Source: Paracoccus methylovorus
GTDB taxonomy: Bacteria > Pseudomonadota > Alphaproteobacteria > Rhodobacterales > Rhodobacteraceae
Length of the DNA: 64,000 nucleotides
Direction of reading: 5' to 3'
Assembly: GCF_016919705.1 (NCBI RefSeq)
Contig: NZ_CP070368.1
Coordinates: 1,116,001-1,180,000, forward strand
Below, piece by piece: positions 7,596 to 15,736 of this stretch. The stretch's first letter is position 1. Every line of letters begins with the position of its first letter. The notes beneath the pieces are model-generated. The model was given only the letters and a program-made list of their open reading frames with translations. It searched no databases and was not told where the DNA came from. A program made the position numbers and the translations under genes.

Positions 7596-8573
7596 ATGTA
7601 TTTTGTGTATCATAAACTGCCCGCAGCACAAAAAAGTGCGTTAAATTTCAACCAAGAATGTCCCGAGGGACCGGAAGCCGTCGGGTTCGGGGCATTGATC
7701 GAAACGGCAGTTTCTGGTGAAACTTCAGAGAAGTACGAATTCTTCGAGGATGAGACGAACCCAAACCACGATGACACAGATAATGCGGTGTCCTCGTACC
7801 CTGCAGGAAACTTGGTTAACAAGGAACGTCTGACGCTCTCCCATGATCCGGAACGTTCAGGTTTAATCAAGGAATCTGGTCAGCTCGAAATTAAAGAGAC
7901 TGAGGAGGAGCACCCAAGAACGAAATCTGATTTGACAGACGTCGGCGATCATGACATTGGGAAATTATCCAGCGGAGCTGAATCCGTTAATCATAGCCCA
8001 GCAGATAATTCAGATTCACTAAACATAGAGCCGCTTACAAGTGAAATAATTTGGAAAAGTGAACTACCTGATCCTTTCGATCAAATGGCTGCGCATGTCA
8101 ATATGCATGGCATGAAGAGCTTTGTTCATTCAAAAAACCCATGCGTTACAAACGCCGATAAATCGATAAATATTGAACCTCCACATGTTATACGCCAGAT
8201 ATTCGAAAAGCTAACGAACGTGCAAAGTGGATTTATTGAGATTGTGCTGGATCCAGAAGAATTAGGCAAGGTCAGGATGTTGATTACTTCCGGGGACAAC
8301 CCATCCTTGACGGTACTTGCGGATAGGCAGGAAACATTTGATCTCTTAAGGAGAAATTCGACCTTGCTAGAAAAAGAACTTCGCGATGCCGGGATGGGCG
8401 GAATCGACATTTCCTTTTCAAATGAAAAAGAAAAACAGCACTCGCAAAGCCACCCTACCACAGACATGCCTAAACTGACGGAGCATCAACATCTGCAAGT
8501 GCTCACGGGAAAATCCAGTTTGGCAGGCACCTCTGCAGATTCAAGAAATTGCGGTATTGATATTCGACTTTAG
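7596..8573 (+). CDS. fliK: Flagellar hook-length control protein FliK
   Basis: The C-terminal part holds the conserved FliK domain: EKLTNVQSGFIEIVLDPEEL, GKVRMLITSGD, LTVLADRQETFDLLRRN, LEKELRDAGM and DISF. The first two-thirds is low-complexity, acidic and Ser/Asn-rich, as usual for FliK, which measures hook length and switches export to filament subunits. The start is uncertain: ATG at 7596 is used here, with in-frame ATGs at 7545 and 7482. It precedes flgD by ten bases. The gene is strongly AT-rich compared with the island that follows. Confidence 0.85.
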   Translation: MYFVYHKLPAAQKSALNFNQECPEGPEAVGFGALIETAVSGETSEKYEFFEDETNPNHDDTDNAVSSYPAGNLVNKERLTLSHDPERSGLIKESGQLEIKETEEEHPRTKSDLTDVGDHDIGKLSSGAESVNHSPADNSDSLNIEPLTSEIIWKSELPDPFDQMAAHVNMHGMKSFVHSKNPCVTNADKSINIEPPHVIRQIFEKLTNVQSGFIEIVLDPEELGKVRMLITSGDNPSLTVLADRQETFDLLRRNSTLLEKELRDAGMGGIDISFSNEKEKQHSQSHPTTDMPKLTEHQHLQVLTGKSSLAGTSADSRNCGIDIRL

Positions 8574-8583
8574 GAGATTACTC

Positions 8584-9252
8584 ATGGTAGACATTGGCAC
8601 AACATCTTCTATTAACGGAATTAATGAAGGTAGATCTCAGGCTGTTAATACCTTCGGTGACGTGGGGATTGCAAACCAATTCGAAATATTCCTCAAGATG
8701 CTAACAACTCAAGTGAAGAATCAAGATCCGTTAAATCCAATGGAAAGCACGGATTTTGCCGTTCAGCTTGCAACTTTTTCCAGTGTTGAGCAACAGGTGC
8801 AAACCAATCTGCTACTTTCTCAACTTCTTCAGAATGCCGACGGAGGTGATATTAGCCGATTTTCCAGCTGGATCGGCCGAGAGGCTCGGGTGAGCTGTCC
8901 GGTGTTTTTTGATGATTCACCCTTAACCTTGGCAATAGAAAGTAATGCTAACGCTACAAATTTTGACCTCATCACCAAAGACCAACTTGGCAATGAAGTT
9001 CTGCGGCAAAACATAGGACTCACTTCGCGAGAACTGGATTGGCAAGGCAGGAAACCCAACGGAGATCTTCTGCCGCCCGGTTTTTATAGTTTTTACCTGG
9101 AGGTAACGAAAAGCGACGGAACCGTAATTGCTCAGAATGTCGAAGCGTATAGTCGTGTAACCGGGATTGAGTTTACCCAGAACGGTCCAGAACTGGTCCT
9201 TAAGGGTGGCGGCGTGGTACCGGTGAATGAAGTTACTGCTCTGCGGGAGTAG
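8584..9252 (+). CDS. flgD: Flagellar hook capping protein FlgD
   Basis: The protein starts at 8584 behind GGAG and shows the FlgD N-terminal signature FEIFLKMLTTQVKNQDPLNP, ESTDFAVQLATFSSVEQQ, followed by the FLG tudor/Ig-like part (LDWQGRKPNGDLLPPGFYSF). FlgD caps the growing hook so that FlgE can polymerise. Length (222 residues) is normal. The next gene would be expected to be flgE, but only unrelated bases and an IS481-type element follow, so the cluster is cut here. Confidence 0.93.
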   Translation: MVDIGTTSSINGINEGRSQAVNTFGDVGIANQFEIFLKMLTTQVKNQDPLNPMESTDFAVQLATFSSVEQQVQTNLLLSQLLQNADGGDISRFSSWIGREARVSCPVFFDDSPLTLAIESNANATNFDLITKDQLGNEVLRQNIGLTSRELDWQGRKPNGDLLPPGFYSFYLEVTKSDGTVIAQNVEAYSRVTGIEFTQNGPELVLKGGGVVPVNEVTALRE

Positions 9253-9337
9253 TAAATGGCTTTCAATTCGTAATATTCGTTCGGTCGTCGAAAGGGATAA
9301 TGCTCGCGGGTCTACCCGGTCTGTTCCGGGCGAATAA

Positions 9338-10605
9338 TGTGTGCTCTTAACCTTCTTGGCTAACGAATGACATGATGGTTTCGATCGGTCTGCGACCCAT
9401 GTTGCGGTAGCCGAGATGGGGTCGTTTGGTGTTGTAGTGGACGAGCCAGGCGTCAAGATCGGCCTGCATTGCATCGACGCTGTCGTAGAACATCTCGTGC
9501 ACCCATGATCAGGTGACTGGGCGCAAATGCCTGCGTCACCCCGTCGGTGCAGGTGCGGCAGGCGTATTTCGGGCGCGCGGTGACAATGACGCGCAGCTGC
9601 GCAGGGATGATGTCCAGCCAATCCCTGCGGTCTTCGCCGATCCTGTGCATGACGCCGCAGCCGCAAGGGCAGATCAGGCTAGCGGGTTCGATGACCTCTT
9701 CGATGCGGGGCAACGCAGCTGGCAGGTTGCCGATGCTCCGCTTGGGGGCGGGCCCGGTCGCCCCGTCACCCGCTTTGACCGCCCGCGTTTTCTTCTCCGC
9801 CTCGACCTCGGCCAACGCGATGGACAGGTCCTCGAACGCCAGCTGCCGCTCATCCTCGGTCAGCTTTTCCGACCGCTTGGCATGCAGCGCATGGTTCAGC
9901 TCGGCGATCAGATGCTTCTGACGTTTGGTGATAGGAGCCGTAGGTGTCTCGACCACTGCGTGCAGGTAGACCTTGCCCACGCCCTTCAGGCTGCCGACGA
10001 AGAAGGTGTCGGCCGACAGCAGTTCGCCGGGAGCGGTGCTTCGACGTGGCGCGCGGAAGCAGGGGTTGAGCTTCTCCAGGAAGGCGGCCTGCTCGGGTGT
10101 GATGTCGATGGCACGGCCGGCATTGGCCTCCTCCAGCGCCAGCCAGCGTTCGATCCGTGTGCCCAGGCCGTTCTCGTTCAGCAGCTTCTGGATGGTGATC
10201 GCCGAGACCCGCGTGCCTTCCAGCGACAGGATCGCTTCCAGCCGGTTGCAGCCGGTTGCAGCCGTAGGCCGCATGGTCGAGCGCTAGGGCCCGAATGCGC
10301 TCCATCACCTCCGGTGCCGTCGCCTGCGGGCGTGACTTGTGGATCGGCGGAAGGTCCTTCAGCCCGTCGAAGCCCTGCATCTGGAAACGCCGCTTCCACT
10401 CATAGAAGCTGGTGCGGTCCATGCCGCGCTGGCGGCAGGCCTCAGCGACATTACCCAGTTCGCGGGCCAACTCCAACACGCTCATCCGCTGCTGAGCGAC
10501 CTCGCTGACAGCATCGCGCGGCACTGACTTCCCGACCTTCGATGATACATCCATGAGGCGTTCCTCCTCCCGAAAATAGCACGGAAAGAAGATTAAGAGG
10601 ACACA
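9338..10605 (-). mobile_element. IS481-type element with an IS66 segment replacing its centre
   Basis: The ends are inverted repeats (TGTGTGCTCTTAACCTTCTT at 9338 and, reversed, TGTGTCCTCTTAATCTTCTT ending at 10605). A TAA trinucleotide adjoins both ends and may be part of a short target duplication. The outer parts encode an IS481-type transposase. The part between about 9500 and 9937 encodes the N-terminal coiled-coil and zinc-finger region of IS66 TnpC. The element therefore cannot make a working transposase of either family. Confidence 0.8.
9347..10554 (-). pseudogene. IS481-type transposase, frameshifted and interrupted by IS66 tnpC
   Basis: From 10554 the protein reads VAQQRMSVLELARELGNVAE, DRTSFYEWKRRFQMQGFDGL (helix-turn-helix) up to HAAYGCNR. 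There a tandem 10-bp duplication (GCCGGTTGCA at 10241-10250 and 10251-10260) shifts the frame. It continues as LEAILSLEGTRVSAITIQKL to LLSADTFFVGSLKG, which includes the first catalytic aspartate. The sequence then changes to IS66 TnpC (SEKLTEDERQLAFEDL, PCGCGVMHRIGEDRRDWLDI). The IS481 C-terminus (ADLDAWLVHYNTKRPHLGYR) returns at about 9500 and ends at 9347. The second aspartate and much of the core are lost. Confidence 0.88.
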
Positions 10606-10717
10606 TAATGAAATGGAGCGCCATGGGGATGGCCAGTATTAATGCAAACATCCCGGTAAGCCGGCATATTGATCAGCGTCCGGTCAGGGCATGACTTCCG
10701 CAGGGTGACACAAAACG

Positions 10718-10742
10718 GGAACAACCTTGGCCTGACTGGGTT
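10718..10742 (+). promoter_or_regulatory. EcfG-type general stress promoter for ybdK
   Basis: GGAAC, 17 bases, GTT (10718-10722 and 10740-10742) match the -35 and -10 elements used by the alphaproteobacterial general stress sigma factor EcfG. The ybdK start codon follows 37 bases after the -10. Seven more such sites occur in the next 13 kb. Confidence 0.75.
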
Positions 10743-10778
10743 CGCTCTGAAGCCAAAGCCGACCGGAAAGGGCGCGAC

Positions 10779-11909
10779 ATGAGTTTAGAAGCCGAATTCT
10801 CGCTGGGAATAGAAGAGGAGTATCTGCTGGTCGATGCCCAGACCGGTGATCTCAGCGAGGCTCCCGATGCGCTGATGAAGGCATGCAAGGACGAACTTGC
10901 CGATCAGGTCAGCCCCGAATTCCTGCGTTGCCAGATCGAAATCGGCACACCTGTCTGCACCGATGTTGCCGAGGGCCGCGCATGTCTGGCCCATCTGCGC
11001 GGCAGTATCGCGCGCCATGCGGCCGACTTCGGCTTGGCGCCGATCTCGGTCGCCTGCCATCCCTTTGCTGACTGGCGGGAACAGGACCATACCGACAAAG
11101 ACCGCTATAACCAACTTTCCCAAGAGATGGGTGGCGTCGCGCGACGGATGTTGATTTGCGGCATGCATGTTCATGTGGGCATTCCCGACAGGGCCATGCG
11201 CATCGACCTGATGAATCAGCTATCGTGGTTCCTGCCGCATCTCTTGGCACTTTCCGCATCAAGCCCGTTCTGGCTGGGCGACGATACGCAGCTTGCCTCT
11301 TACCGCACGACGGTTTTCGCCGGCTATCCGCGCACGGGCCTGCCACCTCGCTTGGGCAGTTGGGACGAATTCGACCGATCTGTTACGGCGCTGACCGAAA
11401 CGGGGGTTATCGAGGATGCCAGCAAAATCTGGTGGGATCTGCGCCCCTCCGCACGTTTTCCGACCCTGGAAACCCGGATTTGCGACGCCTGCCCGCGACT
11501 GGACGACACGATCACTCTGGTCGCGCTGGTGCAGGCGACGCTGCGTATGCTGTGGCGACTATCGCGCCGGAACTTGCGCTGGCGGCAATACGATAACTTC
11601 CTGTTAGGCGAAAACCGCTGGCGCGCGACACGTTATGGGCTGACCGAGGGGCTGATCGACTTTGGGACCCGCAGCATCCTTCCCTTCGATCAGATCGCCG
11701 AGGATTGGCTGGCGGCAATTTCCGAGGATGCCGACGCGCTGGATAGCCAGCCTGCGGTGGCTGGATTGCGCAACATGATCACGCGCGGCAACGCGGCCGG
11801 GCAGCAGCGTGCGCTGTTCGCTTCGGCCATCGCTGCGGGCGCTACGCCGGACGAAGCTTTTCGCAGCGTCGTCCAGTGGCTGATCGAGGAATTCCGCCGT
11901 GACCTGTAA
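10779..11909 (+). CDS. ybdK: YbdK family carboxylate-amine ligase
   Basis: A 376-residue member of the glutamate-cysteine ligase 2 (YbdK) family, in which an ATP-grasp-like fold joins a carboxylate to an amine. E. coli YbdK has weak glutamate-cysteine ligase activity; the natural substrate is unsure. Visible motifs are LGIEEEYLLVD at the N-terminus, SPEFLRCQIEIGT, CGMHVHVGIPD and the C-terminal ENRWRATRYGL. It follows an EcfG-type promoter, which suggests a thiol- or redox-related task under stress, and it precedes sodC, which has its own promoter of the same type. Confidence 0.9.
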   Translation: MSLEAEFSLGIEEEYLLVDAQTGDLSEAPDALMKACKDELADQVSPEFLRCQIEIGTPVCTDVAEGRACLAHLRGSIARHAADFGLAPISVACHPFADWREQDHTDKDRYNQLSQEMGGVARRMLICGMHVHVGIPDRAMRIDLMNQLSWFLPHLLALSASSPFWLGDDTQLASYRTTVFAGYPRTGLPPRLGSWDEFDRSVTALTETGVIEDASKIWWDLRPSARFPTLETRICDACPRLDDTITLVALVQATLRMLWRLSRRNLRWRQYDNFLLGENRWRATRYGLTEGLIDFGTRSILPFDQIAEDWLAAISEDADALDSQPAVAGLRNMITRGNAAGQQRALFASAIAAGATPDEAFRSVVQWLIEEFRRDL

Positions 11910-11946
11910 CCCATCCGCTGGGCAAGGGTGGAATGGGGACCATGCG

Positions 11947-11971
11947 GGAACAAAGGTCGTCCGCGCCGGTT
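11947..11971 (+). promoter_or_regulatory. EcfG-type general stress promoter for sodC
   Basis: GGAAC (11947-11951), 17 bases, GTT (11969-11971). The sodC ATG lies 26 bases further down with GGAG in between. It is located in the gap between ybdK and sodC. Confidence 0.72.
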
Positions 11972-11997
11972 CTCCTTCCATCATTTGGAGAAAGAAA

Positions 11998-12495
11998 ATG
12001 CATAGATATCTTCTGGCCCTTGGCCTTGCTGCGCTGCCGGCTACGGCCCATGCGCAAGACGCAAAGGCAGTTTTCATTGACGCCAACGGGCAAGAGGCGG
12101 GCACGGCCGTGCTTACACCCACACCGAGCGGGGTGCTGATCCAGATCGAAGCGACCGGGCTGCCACAAAATCAATGGGTGGCGTTTCACATTCACGAAAC
12201 GGGAAGCTGCGATCACAACACCGGACATGAATCCGCAGGAGGGCATTTCAACCCTTCTGACGCACCGCATGGCATCCTGTCGGACGGCGGCCCCCATGCC
12301 GGCGACATGCCCAACGTCTGGGCAGACGCCGAAGGCACAGCGCGGGCGCAGGTATTCAACCCACTGGTCACGCTGGCGGAGGGGACGAATGCGATCAAGG
12401 GTCGGGCGCTGATGATCCACGCCGGCCCCGACGACTACAGCACCCAGCCCACCGGGGGCGCCGGCGACCGGCTTGCCTGCGCGGTGATCGAATAG
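11998..12495 (+). CDS. sodC: Periplasmic Cu/Zn superoxide dismutase
   Basis: A 165-residue protein with a clear Sec signal peptide (LLALGLAALPATAHAQ, cleaved near residue 20). The copper and zinc ligands sit in FHIHETGSCD, GGHFNP and HAGDMPN, and the C-terminal active-site segment ends GDRLACAVIE with the disulfide cysteine. It dismutates superoxide in the periplasm. The start is fixed by GGAG nine bases upstream. A bidirectional terminator separates it from the convergent kinase gene. Confidence 0.95.
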   Translation: MHRYLLALGLAALPATAHAQDAKAVFIDANGQEAGTAVLTPTPSGVLIQIEATGLPQNQWVAFHIHETGSCDHNTGHESAGGHFNPSDAPHGILSDGGPHAGDMPNVWADAEGTARAQVFNPLVTLAEGTNAIKGRALMIHAGPDDYSTQPTGGAGDRLACAVIE

Positions 12496-12528
12496 GCCGG
12501 CATCCGACGGGAAAAGCGGGATGCCGAC
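12496..12528. terminator. Bidirectional terminator between sodC and the HWE kinase gene
   Basis: The stem GCCGGCATCC/GGATGCCGAC (9 of 10 pairs) with a 13-base loop lies between the two convergent stop codons. Confidence 0.65.
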
Positions 12529-12537
12529 GGCCTGGGA

Positions 12538-13626
12538 TCAGGTCTGCGCGCTCGGCCCGACGCCCAGACAGTTCATCTTGGTGCGTAATTCACAACACAA
12601 CCCTTGTGGCCGATGCGAAATCACGCTTTCGCCCATAAAATCCTGCGCGAGCACATGCTCGATGATGAGCGAGCCGAACCCTTTGCCCGTGCTACACGCC
12701 ACAGGCGGCCCATCGGACTCCGCCCATATCAGGCGAAAGGGGTCGTCGCTATGGGGCCGCCCGCTGGTCCAACTCAGATCGATTGCACCTTGGGGGACCG
12801 ACAGCGCACCATATTTCAGCGCATTGGTTGCCAGTTCGTTGATGGCAAGAGCCAAGGTCAGGGCCTGCTTTGCCGACAACCGGACCGGAGGGCCCGAGAT
12901 GCGAAACCGCCTTTGCCCGGTGCGAAAAGGCGTCAGCGCCTGCTGGATCACCTGCCCTATCTCGGCATCCAGCGCGCTGGAATCGGTCAGTAGCGATTGC
13001 GCCTGCGCCAGTGCGCCGATACGTTGACGCAAGATATCGCGCGCATCCTGACCGGTGTGGCTCTGCAGCGTCTGGTTGACGATGGCCGAGACCACGGTCA
13101 GCGTATTCTTGATCCGATGACCCAGTTCGCCGTTGATAAGGCGCAACTGCCGACTGGCCTGAACCTTGCCGGTCGTCTCGATCACCGTGTCGATCATGCC
13201 CCGCACTACACCGCTCTCGTCACGGATGGGACTATAGCAGAAGGTGAAATGACACTCCTCCGGATAGCCATAGCGATTCACAACCAGCGGAAAGTCCTCG
13301 ATGAAGGTCGCTTCTCCGGCATAGGCTCGCTCGGCGATGGGGCCGATCTCGGGCCAGACCTCGCGCCACACGTCGGAAAACGCGCGGCCAAGCGTGTTGT
13401 CCTTGTCCCCCAGAATCGGACGGAAGGCATCGTTGTGCAGGGCAATCAGCCCCGGCCCCCACACAATGCATTTGGGAAATTTCGAATTCAGCGCCATACC
13501 AAGCGCGATTTTAAGCGCCGAGGGCCAGCCGTCTGGGGGACCGAGTTCATTGCCGGCCCAGTCATGTTCACGGATGGCCTTGCCCATCTCGCCGCCGCCA
13601 TCCAGAAAATGCACCGATCCGCCCAT
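12538..13626 (-). CDS. PAS-domain HWE-family sensor histidine kinase
   Basis: About 362 residues from the ATG at 13626. The N-terminal half is a PAS-like sensor domain (FPKCIVWGPGLIALHNDAF, PVVNRYGYPEECHFTFCYSP-like). The kinase half has the HWE H-box LGHRIKNTLTVVSAIVNQTL and the HWE-type N box LALAINELATNALKYGALS. It also has the WxE motif in RLIWAESDGPP and a C-terminal GFGSLIIEHVL G box. HWE and HisKA_2 kinases commonly feed the PhyR-NepR-EcfG general stress pathway, which fits its position among EcfG-type promoters. It has no membrane segment, so it is cytosolic. An upstream extension to 13731 is possible but less likely. Confidence 0.88.
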   Translation of the reverse strand: MGGSVHFLDGGGEMGKAIREHDWAGNELGPPDGWPSALKIALGMALNSKFPKCIVWGPGLIALHNDAFRPILGDKDNTLGRAFSDVWREVWPEIGPIAERAYAGEATFIEDFPLVVNRYGYPEECHFTFCYSPIRDESGVVRGMIDTVIETTGKVQASRQLRLINGELGHRIKNTLTVVSAIVNQTLQSHTGQDARDILRQRIGALAQAQSLLTDSSALDAEIGQVIQQALTPFRTGQRRFRISGPPVRLSAKQALTLALAINELATNALKYGALSVPQGAIDLSWTSGRPHSDDPFRLIWAESDGPPVACSTGKGFGSLIIEHVLAQDFMGESVISHRPQGLCCELRTKMNCLGVGPSAQT

Positions 13627-13778
13627 TCCCCACCCTCTTGATGCCGTATTTAAAACTGCTTTCACGCAGTCGCCCGCAAGCGCAAAACAGCGCAACGCCG
13701 AAACCGCTCGGCCGGTTTCCCGCATCGTCATCCATAGCGTGGATCTGCGGAAAAGTCCCGTGGGCCCGCGTCAGCACC

Positions 13779-13803
13779 GGAACGATTCCCTCGCCGTGCG
13801 GTT
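13779..13803 (+). promoter_or_regulatory. EcfG-type general stress promoter for the isochorismatase-fold gene
   Basis: GGAAC (13779-13783), 17 bases, GTT (13801-13803), 36 bases before the ATG at 13840. It lies in the divergent gap with the kinase gene. Confidence 0.72.
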
Positions 13804-13839
13804 GGAGGTGAGCAGCCCCATTCATCGCAGCCCCCTGTC

Positions 13840-14451
13840 ATGGCAGAAACACTTAGATTCGGTCCCTTGTCGCCCCAGACGCTGCATCTTTGCGTCGACA
13901 TGCAAAGATTGTTTGCCCCCGGTTCACCTTGGGCCGTGCCTTGGATTGAACGGATCCTGCCCGTCGCACTGACGCTGATCGCGGCGCGGCCTGAACGCAC
14001 ACTCTTTACCCGCTTCATTCCGCCCACCCGGCTGGAGGCCGCGCCGGGTACATGGGCACGTTATTACGCCGAATGGCCCCAGATGCTGCGCGATCGGCTG
14101 GATGGCGATTGGTTGGAACTGTTGCCAGAACTGGCGCGATACACCCCGCCCGCCCGAGTGGTCGACAAGCCGGTTTATTCGCCTTGGCATGACGGCTCGC
14201 TCCATCACCTGCTGCGCGGGGCGGGGGTCACGACGCTGGTGGTCACCGGGGGCGAAACCGACGTCTGTGTGCTCGCGACAGTGCTGGGTGCGGTAGACCT
14301 TGGCTATCGGGTGGTTTTGGTCAGCGATGCCGTCTGCTCTTCGACCGATCAGGGCCACGACGCGGCGATGACCGTCTATCGTTCCCGCTTTTCGCAGCAG
14401 ATCGAGACCGCACCCTTGGAAGAAATCCTCGGTGCATGGCCGACGGCATAA
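13840..14451 (+). CDS. Isochorismatase-family cysteine hydrolase
   Basis: A 203-residue protein of the isochorismatase-like fold. The catalytic triad of the family is visible: aspartate in LHLCVDMQRLF, lysine in RVVDKPVYS and cysteine in VTGGETDVCVLATVLGAVD. Such enzymes hydrolyse amides or nicotinamide-like compounds, but the substrate cannot be read from sequence. Preceded by its own EcfG-type promoter, it is probably stress-induced. Length and C-terminus are normal for the family. Confidence 0.88.
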   Translation: MAETLRFGPLSPQTLHLCVDMQRLFAPGSPWAVPWIERILPVALTLIAARPERTLFTRFIPPTRLEAAPGTWARYYAEWPQMLRDRLDGDWLELLPELARYTPPARVVDKPVYSPWHDGSLHHLLRGAGVTTLVVTGGETDVCVLATVLGAVDLGYRVVLVSDAVCSSTDQGHDAAMTVYRSRFSQQIETAPLEEILGAWPTA

Positions 14452-14473
14452 GCGGCACTTCGGAAAAGAACAG

Positions 14474-14498
14474 GGAACAACCCCGCCGCCGGGCAGTT
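14474..14498 (+). promoter_or_regulatory. EcfG-type general stress promoter
   Basis: GGAAC (14474-14478), 17 bases, GTT (14496-14498), 54 bases before the ATG at 14553. It probably drives the small membrane protein gene and the receiver-like gene that follows. Confidence 0.68.
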
Positions 14499-14552
14499 TT
14501 CTAACAAGGCCGCCGAAATGGGGGCCACCCGACATATCCGCTGGAGGTTCCG

Positions 14553-14798
14553 ATGTCTGCACCACGCACCAATCTGGAAAAGCAAAAGCGCCACCATATC
14601 GTTCCGATCATTGGGATCATCGTGGTGGTGCTAATCGCGCTGGGGGGCTTTTTGTGGTGGTTCAACGATGAAACCACCGACCCGGAAATCCCCGGTGAAG
14701 TGCCCGGACCCGTGGGAGAGATCGCGGAACCTCCGGCAACAGGCGCGGCTCCGGTGGACGGAGCGCCCGCAGCCGAGCCGGCGGAACCGACGCAATAA
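14553..14798 (+). CDS. Small single-span membrane protein, Pro/Ala/Glu-rich tail
   Basis: An 81-residue protein. A short basic N-terminus (NLEKQKRHH) precedes one hydrophobic helix (IVPIIGIIVVVLIALGGFLW), giving a likely N-in topology. It is followed by a periplasmic tail rich in Pro, Ala, Gly and Glu with no fixed fold. The family is not recognised. A ribosome binding site (GGAGG) lies just before the ATG. It is located between an EcfG-type promoter and the receiver-like gene, so it is probably a stress-envelope protein. Confidence 0.65.
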   Translation: MSAPRTNLEKQKRHHIVPIIGIIVVVLIALGGFLWWFNDETTDPEIPGEVPGPVGEIAEPPATGAAPVDGAPAAEPAEPTQ

Positions 14799-14845
14799 GC
14801 ATCGCACCGGCCGTATTCCCGCTTGACCAGCCCAAGGATCAAACG

Positions 14846-15601
14846 ATGCCGAACCGGAAAAACCCCTCATGCATCTCTCCGGCCGGGGTCCGGCATTTTT
14901 ACCGCAACGCCGATCTGCACGGGTTGCGGCTGGCGTTGTGGGAGGACGACCTGCCCGACACCTGCTCGGTCGCGGATTACCTGCGCGAAGCGGGCGCATC
15001 GGTCGAGGTCCTGATCAAAGGTTCGGATTCTGCCCAACCCGTGGCCTTGCCTGCGATGATGGCCCGCTATCGCCTGACGCCTTTTTGGTCGGGGGACGAA
15101 GCGGCTGACATTCACCTGCCCGGCCGTGGCATCGCCGGGGCGATGGTCGATCCTCGTGATCTGGTTCAGGTCGATGTGGCCGTGCTGAACCTGCGCGATC
15201 CTGCGCCAGTGGCGGACAGCCTGCAAGCGGCGGGCATTCCCTTTGTCATGTTCACCACGGATCCGGCGCATCCCGCGCATCACTACGCGCATGCCTGCGT
15301 CGTTTCCAGCCACGACGGACCCGAGGCCCTGGCCACGGCCGTGCTGCTGCACACTGCCCTCTATGGTGCGGGACTGCATTGCACGCCGGACATGACGGTG
15401 ATGGAAATGATCCCGCGACTTCGGGCCATGGCGCGGTTCATCGTTCATGACAGGGTGCTGGCCGATGATCTGGTCGCGGATGCATTGAAAGAGGCGCTGG
15501 CCCTTTTACCCCATCTGGATTCGGATCAGAAAATCGGCTCGCTGCTGATCGCGCTTATCGAAGGGATCTGGCAACGGCAAAAGCTGTCGCGGCCCAATTG
15601 A
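14846..15601 (+). CDS. Pseudo-receiver domain fused to a sigma2-like C-terminal segment
   Basis: This is a 251-residue protein. Residues about 28-165 resemble a response-regulator receiver: the acidic pair in LRLALWEDDLPD, then VDVAVLNLRDP where the phospho-acceptor aspartate would be replaced by asparagine, then IPFVMFTTDP with the conserved threonine. About 50 extra residues separate the first two strands. The C-terminal part (IPRLRAMARFIVHDRVLADD, LVADALKEALALL) resembles sigma-70 region 2 of ECF factors. PhyR, the anti-anti-sigma of the general stress response, has the opposite order (sigma-like then receiver). Function is therefore inferred only as a possible partner-switch protein. A plain receiver-like regulator is the alternative. 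Confidence 0.55.
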   Translation: MPNRKNPSCISPAGVRHFYRNADLHGLRLALWEDDLPDTCSVADYLREAGASVEVLIKGSDSAQPVALPAMMARYRLTPFWSGDEAADIHLPGRGIAGAMVDPRDLVQVDVAVLNLRDPAPVADSLQAAGIPFVMFTTDPAHPAHHYAHACVVSSHDGPEALATAVLLHTALYGAGLHCTPDMTVMEMIPRLRAMARFIVHDRVLADDLVADALKEALALLPHLDSDQKIGSLLIALIEGIWQRQKLSRPN

Positions 15602-15736
15602 CCGGACGAAGCAGCGAAGGATGGCCTCAAAATCGTGATCTTTCAGCACCATTGCAATATCCCGATTGGAAAGGAGTCGCCAACCGCCGCCGTTCGATTA
15701 AAATATGTAAAGTTGCATGGAAGCAGGGAGTTCCTG

